This document shows, piece after piece, positions 1 through 5,822 of a stretch of 13,583 bases of DNA. Positions within the stretch are counted from its first letter, which is position 1. Each line of letters opens with the position of its first letter. Source of the DNA: Thermoplasmata archaeon M9B1D (GTDB lineage Archaea; Thermoplasmatota; E2; DHVEG-1); contig MUGC01000026.1 in the NCBI GenBank assembly GCA_002900535.1, positions 1-13,583 on the forward strand. Reading direction: 5' to 3'. Below the pieces are notes generated by a model that worked only from the letters and a program-made list of their open reading frames with translations, was not told the DNA's origin and searched no databases. The translations under genes and the position numbers were made by a program.

Positions 1-631
1 TTGTTTTTACATTAAATCTTTGTGTCAGTGCTATGAATTGTTCTTTGTTTACTGTTGTTGCAGTAAACCCATCTTTACAGACAATAACTCCATCTCTAGT
101 TTTTTTAGAGTCTATTTCCCCGATTAACCCGGCATCTGATTGTAACTGAAACCATTGCAGTCGATAACTCCAAAACTTATCTGAATAGCTTGAAAAAAGT
201 ATTATTCCACCAGGTTTTGTAACCCGAATGCTTTCCCTTATTAAATCTATTTTATTAACATGAAATGCTGAAATACCATTTTGAATACAGACTACGACAT
301 CAAATATTTTATCAGAGAATGTAAGATGAACAGCATCCATTTTCATTAAATGACAGTTTTTAAGATCCTGTATCATCTTTTTTGCCATCATCAGGCTTTG
401 AGATGATGTATCTATACCAATTACAAGATTTGCTTTTTGAGCTAGTAATCGTAATATCCGCCCGTAACCGCAACCAAGTTCCAAAACAACATCACCTGAA
501 TTGATTTTTTTAAGAACATGATTTACCTCAGCTTCAAGATATTGCTGGATACGAGGAGGAGCGATTTCGTAACATCTTTTTAGTTTATCAGCTGAAAGTT
601 TTTCATTGTAATATTTATCATTAGAGTTCAT
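1..631 (-). CDS. Class I SAM-dependent methyltransferase, 3' end beyond window
   Basis: Partial gene: 210 codons are visible and the reading frame is still open at base 1. The class I methyltransferase fold is recognised from motif I (VVLELGCGYG, about residues 43-52), which binds S-adenosylmethionine, followed by an acidic motif II (GID) and a later FDVVVC strand, then KPGG typical of the post-motif loop. The family resembles Methyltransf_11/25 proteins, which are cytoplasmic and act on small molecules, lipids or proteins. The substrate cannot be told. The ATG at 629-631 is chosen because AAGG (638-641) sits six bases upstream and a TATA-like TTTTATAA lies further out. It is separated from the next gene on the same strand by about 136 bp, so it probably has its own promoter. 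Seen: motifs and start. Inferred: enzymatic activity. Confidence 0.8.
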   Translation of the reverse strand, partial: MNSNDKYYNEKLSADKLKRCYEIAPPRIQQYLEAEVNHVLKKINSGDVVLELGCGYGRILRLLAQKANLVIGIDTSSQSLMMAKKMIQDLKNCHLMKMDAVHLTFSDKIFDVVVCIQNGISAFHVNKIDLIRESIRVTKPGGIILFSSYSDKFWSYRLQWFQLQSDAGLIGEIDSKKTRDGVIVCKDGFTATTVNKEQFIALTQRFNVKT

Positions 632-749
632 GGTTTTCCTTTGATTATAAAATTTTTTTTTCATGCATATTTAATTATTATAAACTTTTATTAAGTATCA
701 AATGAATAATTTAAATAAATCGTTGTATAGGATTTTAACCTAAATTTTT

Positions 750-764
750 AAAAAAAGAGTTTTT
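750..764 (-). terminator. T-tract terminator of the PKD-domain gene
   Basis: Three bases after the stop codon the minus strand reads AAAAACTCTTTTT and continues into more T residues. Archaeal termination typically uses such T-rich tracts. The same 13 bases occur at the stop codon of the other PKD-protein gene at 4231-4243. Confidence 0.5.
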
Positions 765-767
765 GGA

Positions 768-1898
768 TTATATTAGTATTTGGTTTAGTATTTTTACCAT
801 GAAAGGAAAACGCTGAAATATTTGAAGTAGAAGTTGCATTATTTGATTATGGCTATATATTTTTGGCATTATAATTGGTAACGAATCTGACCAAACACTT
901 TCAGCATTGTGTTCATCTTTAGCTTTTACTTTAACTGAATAGCTTCCCCGTACACTCCATATATGTGATACTTGACATGTATCCCCACTATTATAAGGGC
1001 CAATCCAGCCTGAATCTGTTCCGTCATCCCAGTTAAACATATAATAAATTTTATCACCATCATCATCTATTGCCAATGATTCATAAGAATAGGATACTCC
1101 TACCCGCCCATATGCTGACCCTATTGGTTTATTTGGTTTATTTGGCGGGTTATTTGCCGTAATTATTATTGTTGCAATAGGTGAAAAACTACTTTGATCC
1201 CCATTGGTATCTTTTGCTTTCACCTTAAACGTATATGTCCCAGGTATCGACCAGGAATGCGAGGTTTGCACAAGTTCGCCAGAATTATAAAAAACTGTCC
1301 ATTCATCAATACTGCTATCATTGTTCCAATCCCATCCATAGGAAATATCGTCACCATTTGGATCACTTGAAGACGTCGCAAACGTGTAATCAATATTGAT
1401 TTCACCGTCCTCTGGCCCACTGGGTTTGGTAGGAGGTTGTGGAGCGTTGTTTTCTCCGTAGTGCACGGTTACAGAATCTGATCCTGTATTATTGTATATA
1501 TCATAAAATGTAACTGTTACAGTATGTGTACCAGGCTGAAGATTAAAAACCTGGATTCTAAAATTTACATATTGTGCTAAATTAAAAGTTTCATTGTCCT
1601 GATGAATATAACCATCCCATTGATATGTCCATTCCATATACGTCATCCCATCTGGATCCATTGAATAACCTAAGACTTCGAGATAATAAGTAGGTAGATT
1701 TGAACCATTTTCAGGATGCGTAATCACCACAATAGGATTATCATCCAGAGAACTATAATCTAATGCAATGTCATTAGGGATGATTTCAGTTTTAATATCA
1801 AGGAAGGTTTCATTATCGAGTCCTTCACCAAATGACAAACCGTTTGCCATTAGCAAGAAAAAAATACATACAACTAAGGTTTTTTTAACTATATACAT
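768..1898 (-). CDS. Secreted PKD-domain surface protein with conserved C-terminal tail
   Basis: 376 residues. A signal peptide covers residues 1 to about 25 (basic VKK, then hydrophobic TLVVCIFFLLMANGLSF). It is followed by an Ig-like beta domain (about 54-147, with THTVTVTFYD) and two PKD domains (about 153-246 and 251-343). Each PKD domain starts in a proline-rich PP.KP linker and contains the WxxPGTYTFKVKAKD or WSVRGSYSVKVKAKD strand. PKD domains are extracellular beta-sandwich spacers or binding modules, so an exported surface role is inferred. The last 33 residues (344-376) form a hydrophobic, probably helical tail beginning MPKI, with FPF and KILNQ; it matches the tail of the protein at 3294-4232. 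No catalytic domain is visible. The ATG at 1898 is the only fitting start. Its AAGGAG Shine-Dalgarno is unusually far away, about 16 bases. The gene is divergent from the small secreted-protein gene at 2098. Confidence 0.8.
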   Translation of the reverse strand: MYIVKKTLVVCIFFLLMANGLSFGEGLDNETFLDIKTEIIPNDIALDYSSLDDNPIVVITHPENGSNLPTYYLEVLGYSMDPDGMTYMEWTYQWDGYIHQDNETFNLAQYVNFRIQVFNLQPGTHTVTVTFYDIYNNTGSDSVTVHYGENNAPQPPTKPSGPEDGEINIDYTFATSSSDPNGDDISYGWDWNNDSSIDEWTVFYNSGELVQTSHSWSIPGTYTFKVKAKDTNGDQSSFSPIATIIITANNPPNKPNKPIGSAYGRVGVSYSYESLAIDDDGDKIYYMFNWDDGTDSGWIGPYNSGDTCQVSHIWSVRGSYSVKVKAKDEHNAESVWSDSLPIIMPKIYSHNQIMQLLLQIFQRFPFMVKILNQILI

Positions 1899-2051
1899 AA
1901 TATTTCTTTCATCTCTCCTTCCTAAAATATAAAAAAAATATATAATAATTGAATTTAAATGTTGTTATTAGCACAACTCTTTTATACAAAAAATTTAAAA
2001 AAAACACTTTGTAAAATATTAAACTTAAATATTAAGATTACTAAAGAGAAC

Positions 2052-2059
2052 TTTAAATA
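2052..2059 (+). promoter_or_regulatory. TATA box of the small secreted-protein gene
   Basis: TTTAAATA is centred about 42 bases before the ATG at 2098. This predicts a start of transcription near 2081 and a leader of about 17 bases carrying the Shine-Dalgarno AAGGGGG (2087-2093). Confidence 0.45.
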
Positions 2060-2097
2060 GGAGATAATTATTTTATATTAGTATAGAAGGGGGAAAA

Positions 2098-2505
2098 ATG
2101 AAAAAATACTTAATTGTAATAGGGGCTATTTTTATCGTTTTTCTTATGGTATCTAACGCAACTGCTGTTCAACAAATTAATAGTGAACCAATAAAAAATG
2201 TAATCGATAAAAAACAGCAAATTACATTACTTGAGGAGAAATTAGAGTTTTACATAGAAAAATTAGATTTGTTTACATCTGATGTTCAACCAAAAGGATT
2301 AATCGATATTATCCTTGCTATCATTCAAGCTATAGTTGATTTTTTAACCAATATAATATACAAAATAATAGATTTTATCAATCAGCTTCAAAATCTCCTA
2401 TCAGTTCTTATTAACGCAATAAAAGCTCTCATAAATAAGATAATCGAATTTATAGAATGGTTACAGGATCTTTTTAACCCTGAAAGCAATACAGTCATTA
2501 AATGA
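2098..2505 (+). CDS. Small secreted isoleucine-rich amphipathic helical protein
   Basis: 135 residues, family not recognised. Residues 1-23 are a clear signal peptide (MKKY, then a hydrophobic stretch, ending ATA before VQQ). A charged helix follows (about 38-58, KKQQITLLEEKLEFYIEKL). Residues 67-127 are almost continuous amphipathic helix rich in I, L and F, with spaced Q, N, K and E, such as FLTNIIYKIIDFINQLQ and LINKIIEFIEWLQDLF. This pattern suits helical bundling, membrane-surface association or oligomerisation rather than an enzyme. A strong Shine-Dalgarno (AAGGGGG) stands four bases before the ATG. It lies between two genes for secreted PKD proteins, and its helix resembles their C-terminal tails in composition (NQ/II/FI pattern), which hints at a partnership. 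That link is inference only. Confidence 0.72.
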   Translation: MKKYLIVIGAIFIVFLMVSNATAVQQINSEPIKNVIDKKQQITLLEEKLEFYIEKLDLFTSDVQPKGLIDIILAIIQAIVDFLTNIIYKIIDFINQLQNLLSVLINAIKALINKIIEFIEWLQDLFNPESNTVIK

Positions 2506-3293
2506 ACTACAGAGATAAAGACCATTATTTTAAATCAAATAAAAGTTAATAAAAATATATCTTAAACAAAAAATTGTTAAAAAAATAGAGGTTTTTAGGG
2601 GGCGTAAGTTGAACTTAGAGTTAAAGTTCGGTAGGCGGCGCCTAGATTTAACAGCGGAAAATAATTTCAATGAAGGATATTTTTGCTGTTTCACCGTTTT
2701 TCCCGTGCAATCCTCGTCACTTATCATTAATAGGATTACCAATAGGTTTTGGACCTGAAGATTTGATGATTTTTATTATTTCAAAAAAAATTAGGTGGAG
2801 GTGGATATAGTTTAAAAGTGGGGTAAAAATTACACAAAAGCCGGATTCACTTCTAAATATTTCCTTTTTCCAAGACCTCCTCCAAAACATAATCATATTA
2901 TCTATATATAAATATTTACAAGGATAAACGAAACAAATGTTACATATTAAATAATATTGTAAAAAATATGTACCAAGATTCCTACGATGTTTTATATAAA
3001 TTGATATAGGTAATCCATGTTAGGTTCCTAAATATATAAAATCACACCGTTTTTATCCCCTTCCCCTCTTTTTAATATACAATTTCAAATAATTGAAATT
3101 ATCTGGTCATTTAATAAAAAATAGACTAATTTTTTGAAATGAAAACAATAATAAAAAACTATATAAATTAACGATAGTTAACATAATAATATAAATGAAA
3201 TTTCCAAAACAATAAATCTAACGGCTGTTGAAAATTAATTTAATATTTAAGTGTAATGGAAACTAATATTTTATATAAAGTGGGTAAAAAAAT
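2506..3293. other. 788-bp intergenic region, dyad-rich, no convincing gene
   Basis: The first part (about 2594-2730) is richer in GC than the surroundings and contains several nested inverted repeats, described separately. A second pair of arms, GGTGGAGGT (2794-2802) and ACCTCCTCC (2875-2883), is complementary at 8 of 9 positions. A pyrimidine tract around 3054-3075 (ccccttcccctcttttt) may act as a terminator. The last 250 bases are plain AT-rich sequence containing the promoter for the gene at 3294. No open frame here has a plausible ribosome binding site and codon pattern. Confidence 0.6.
2612..2690. repeat. Cluster of nested inverted repeats, possible structured RNA
   Basis: Three dyads lie within 80 bases. 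TAGGC-GGC-GCCTA is at 2632-2644. GTTAAA (2620-2625) and TTTAAC (2647-2652) enclose it. AACAGCGGAAA (2650-2660) pairs with TTTTTGCTGTT (2680-2690) over 11 positions, counting two G-T wobbles, around a 19-base loop. The second and third overlap by three bases, so they could be alternative folds. On the minus strand the block ends in a T-tract (cctctattttttt, about 2580-2592). Transcription is not shown. Confidence 0.3.
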
Positions 3294-4232
3294 ATGAATG
3301 GAAAAATAATTAATATTTCTATAATGCTAATATTGTTAATAAGTGCATATGGATATGCAACAAAAATAGATTTAGATAATGATATACTTGATCAGAGCCA
3401 ATCTATATTTGATTTAGGCCATAAATTAGTTCCAGGGTACCAAAATGCACAATCTTTTATACCCTCCTTAAATATTCTTTCAAAGGTTGAACTATATCTA
3501 TATAAAAGAGGTAACCCTAGCTATTCAAATATTATATTTTCCATAAAAGATTCTAAAAGTGAATCTAATCTCAAAACAGTTGAGAAATCAGTTGACGAAA
3601 TATCAACTAGCGGGGGTTGGATAGAATTAGATTTTGAAGATTTTTATGTACAACCTGGAAAAACATATTATATTGTTTGCAATCCAATAGGAGGTACAAA
3701 CTATGATTATAATAATTTTATATCATGGGGCGCCTGTTTGGGGAATCAATATCTAGCAGGTTCTGCATGGGACATATATTTGGGAATATGGAAAATAACC
3801 GGATACGATGTTTATGATATAGATTATTGCTTTAAAACATATGGATCTTACAATAACCCTCCAAATAAACCAACAATAAATGGCAACATTAACGGAGTAC
3901 TAGATAAAGAATACCATTATACTTTTATATCAACTGACGCTGAAGAAGATGAAATATCATATTATGTAGATTGGGGAGATAATACATATACTGGTTGGAC
4001 AAGAACATTACCTTCTGGAGAATATTATAATTCTACCCATACCTGGTCTGAAAAAGGAAGTTATACAATAAAAGCCAAAGCTAAAGATACTTATGGTGGA
4101 GAGAGCGACTGGGCAACACTAACAATTAGTATGCCAAAGATAAAAATAAACAACCAAATCATACAAAAAATAATTAATTTGTTAGAGCATTTTCCTTTTT
4201 TTGAAAAAATTCTAAATCAATTATATTACTAA
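3294..4232 (+). CDS. Secreted protein: beta-sandwich plus PKD domain and conserved C-terminal tail
   Basis: 312 residues. Signal peptide is about 1-22 (IINISIMLILLISAYGYA). Residues about 45-185 form a beta-rich domain with AQSFIPS, KVELYLYKRGNP, GGWIELDFEDFYVQPGKTYYI and a closing DYCFKTYG. This pattern recurs, from memory, as a jelly-roll or galactose-binding-like module in archaeal surface proteins. A single PKD domain follows (about 188-279: NNPPNKP linker, DWGDN, THTWSEKGSYTIKAKAKD). The C-terminal 33 residues (280-312) begin MPKI and contain NQII, HFPFF and KILNQ, matching the tail of the protein encoded at 768-1898. The ATG at 3294 is preceded by GTGGGT (3280-3285). An exported surface role is inferred; no active site is visible. 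The stop overlaps the 13-nt sequence shared with the other PKD gene. Confidence 0.8.
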   Translation: MNGKIINISIMLILLISAYGYATKIDLDNDILDQSQSIFDLGHKLVPGYQNAQSFIPSLNILSKVELYLYKRGNPSYSNIIFSIKDSKSESNLKTVEKSVDEISTSGGWIELDFEDFYVQPGKTYYIVCNPIGGTNYDYNNFISWGACLGNQYLAGSAWDIYLGIWKITGYDVYDIDYCFKTYGSYNNPPNKPTINGNINGVLDKEYHYTFISTDAEEDEISYYVDWGDNTYTGWTRTLPSGEYYNSTHTWSEKGSYTIKAKAKDTYGGESDWATLTISMPKIKINNQIIQKIINLLEHFPFFEKILNQLYY

Positions 4233-4250
4233 AAACTCTTTTTATTCTTT
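4231..4250 (+). terminator. T-tract terminator after the second PKD-protein gene
   Basis: AAAAACTCTTTTT, which starts within the stop codon, is followed by attcttt. The A5-CTC-T5 core can form a small hairpin and is identical to the sequence after the other PKD gene. Confidence 0.5.
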
Positions 4251-4436
4251 AAAAATAAAATCATTTGAACAATTTTCATGAAACCAAAAATAGACCTGCT
4301 CAATTAGAAAAAATAATGAATATCTATTATTAATTGCATATGTTAATGCATATCTATCTGCGAAAAAGGTACTTAAAACCCAAATAAATCCTAGGTAGCG
4401 GAAGGAATCGGGCTGGTAGTTTTTATAAGAGTGCAT
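4242..4436 (-). CDS. Possible small aromatic-rich protein (64 aa), uncertain
   Basis: Reported mainly because of its ribosome binding site. The minus strand reads AGGAGGGGAT directly upstream of the ATG at 4434-4436, matching the archaeal consensus AGGAGGTGAT at 9 of 10 positions, with five bases between GGAGGGG and ATG. The peptide is rich in Y, F and W (YLGFIWVLSTFF, SLFFLIEQVYFWF) and could be a small membrane-associated protein, though neither segment is a clean transmembrane helix. It converges with the PKD-protein gene ending at 4232, about 9 bp from stop to stop. No family is recognised. The alternative is that the GC-rich start region (4390-4485) has another function and the frame is accidental. 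Confidence 0.3.
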   Translation of the reverse strand: MHSYKNYQPDSFRYLGFIWVLSTFFADRYALTYAINNRYSLFFLIEQVYFWFHENCSNDFIFKE

Positions 4437-4529
4437 CCCATCCCCTCCTATGTGTGAGGCCGGCCCTCCTTCTCATTTTTCGAGACTTATTAAAAAATTC
4501 TTTATAGCATTGTTATATACCAAAAGGAT

Positions 4530-4763
4530 ATGGTCGAAAAAAAAGCTACATCTTATTCTGTAGAAGATGCAATTAAAATTGCAGATGAAATAATGAAACT
4601 AGGAAAAGACAAAAAATATAATTTAGGTGCATTTATTCATGGACTGATCTTTGCGCAGGAATACGCAATTTATTCATATAAAGTCCCACAGCAGCAAATA
4701 GCAATTATTAAAAGAGATTGTCATAAATATTTCAAAAATATAAACAATCAAAAAAAACCATAA
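4530..4763 (+). CDS. Small helical hypothetical protein (77 aa)
   Basis: Family not recognised. The sequence is soluble and mostly helical: SVEDAIKIADEIMKLGKD, an AFIHGLIFAQEYAIYSY helix, then a basic QQQIAIIKRDCHKYFKN helix. There is no signal peptide or membrane segment. Codon use and length suit a small cytoplasmic archaeal protein. TTTATAG (about 4500-4506) lies about 27 bases before the ATG, so transcription may start at or beside the ATG (leaderless). AAAAGGAT abuts the ATG but is too close for an ordinary Shine-Dalgarno. It precedes the winged-helix regulator gene by 126 bp, which has its own TATA box, so they are probably separate units. Confidence 0.6.
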   Translation: MVEKKATSYSVEDAIKIADEIMKLGKDKKYNLGAFIHGLIFAQEYAIYSYKVPQQQIAIIKRDCHKYFKNINNQKKP

Positions 4764-4827
4764 AAAAATCAATCTAAAAATAACAATTTTTATATCTGTT
4801 GTATGCAGGTATTTATGCATCCACAAA

Positions 4828-4837
4828 TTATATAAAA
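4828..4837 (+). promoter_or_regulatory. TATA box of the winged-helix regulator gene
   Basis: TTATATAAAA is centred about 57 bases before the ATG at 4890. It predicts transcription from about 4859 and a leader of about 30 bases to that ATG. Confidence 0.5.
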
Positions 4838-4889
4838 GCCACAAACATTTTTTGTTTTTGAAAGCAGAATTAGTGGATTGGTGTGTAAA

Positions 4890-5813
4890 ATGGGATGTGT
4901 CAATACAAACGTTAAGTTGGACTATATCCAGGATTTTGAAATGATGTTTGAAAGGATGAAAGTAAATCGTCCTAGAGAAGCTGCTGTATATTATATAACA
5001 CTCGTCGTCGATTGCCCTAAAGAATTTTCTGAATTCTTAAAAGTCGCGGAAGAGTTTGCAAATATTACCAGACGACCTCTTGAAACAGGACGTGCATCTC
5101 TTCTAAGAAATGGACTTATTGCAAAGGTACTTTTTTCAAACGAATCAAAAGAAGACTTTGGTAGAGAAAGCTACCTTCCCGTACACCCCAGAGCAATCTG
5201 GGATGTAATAAAAAATGACTTAAAAAAAGTAATCGCAGAAGATACCTACAAGGTAATAGAGCACAGAATAACAGAATACGGTAGATCTTATACAAAAAAC
5301 TTTGAAAAATATGGAATAAAGCTTAAGAGAAATGGTAATGTAACCCTTCAATATAGCGGCAAATGGATAATGTATAATGTTTTAAACAACTGCATCGAAA
5401 ACAAAAATGGTCTAAAAATGCAAGTCGGCGGTGAACGATTTTTTGAAGAACCTTTTATAAATTATTTCAAAAAATTTCTCGAACTAGATACAAAAATACA
5501 GTTAATAATTGATAATACAACAAACATAGATCAGATTAAAAAACTTCAAAAAACCTATGGAAATAACCTAGAAATAAGATATTTCTCAGAAGAGGTATCA
5601 GGAACCTTGAGAAATTTTGTTTATGGAAAAGAAATTGCAGTAAATGGCATTAAAATTCTTCCTGAAAATAGTGACGAGCCATCATATATCGGAACAGCTT
5701 ATGTCAACCTTGAAGATATACAGATGCTTGATGAAAGATTCAACAACTTGTGGGACCTTGCAAAAACTATAGATAATAAAACAAATTTGGCTAAACCTGA
5801 AAAACAAAAATAA
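4890..5813 (+). CDS. Winged-helix transcriptional regulator with PLD-like (TrmB-type) C-terminal domain
   Basis: About 307 residues from this ATG. Residues roughly 30-110 read as a winged helix: helices around EFSEFLKVAEEF, a recognition-type segment TRRPLETGRASLLRNGLI, and a wing at FGRESYLPVHP. The C-terminal half (about 165-295) resembles the ligand-sensing PLD-like domain of TrmB-type archaeal regulators, with KIQLIIDNTTN, LEIRYFSEEVSG, YGKEIAVNGIKILP and a closing FNNLWDLAKTID. No catalytic HxK motif is present, so a nuclease or lipase role is unlikely. It probably binds DNA in response to a small molecule; the effector is unknown. In-frame TTG (4878) and GTG (4881) lie upstream. The ATG at 4890 is preferred because GGTG precedes it at normal spacing. 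It ends 9 bp from the convergent FttA gene. Confidence 0.6.
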   Translation: MGCVNTNVKLDYIQDFEMMFERMKVNRPREAAVYYITLVVDCPKEFSEFLKVAEEFANITRRPLETGRASLLRNGLIAKVLFSNESKEDFGRESYLPVHPRAIWDVIKNDLKKVIAEDTYKVIEHRITEYGRSYTKNFEKYGIKLKRNGNVTLQYSGKWIMYNVLNNCIENKNGLKMQVGGERFFEEPFINYFKKFLELDTKIQLIIDNTTNIDQIKKLQKTYGNNLEIRYFSEEVSGTLRNFVYGKEIAVNGIKILPENSDEPSYIGTAYVNLEDIQMLDERFNNLWDLAKTIDNKTNLAKPEKQK

Positions 5814-5822
5814 AAAATATTT

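Noticed and set aside
1898..1920. Tiny upstream frame (ATG AAA GAA ATA TTA TGT ATA TAG) overlapping the start of the first PKD gene
   Set aside because: Its ATG is only two bases after the AAGGAG, too close for normal initiation; more likely the Shine-Dalgarno serves the ATG at 1898 with long spacing.
2530..2742. A 70-codon open frame on the minus strand
   Set aside because: It overlaps the dyad-rich block, lacks a ribosome binding site, and its peptide (SRRRLPNFNSKFNL) looks like translated structured DNA rather than protein.
2754..2768. CTGA followed by TGATGA, resembling the D'/C' boxes of an archaeal C/D guide RNA
   Set aside because: No matching outer C box and D box at guide distance on either side.
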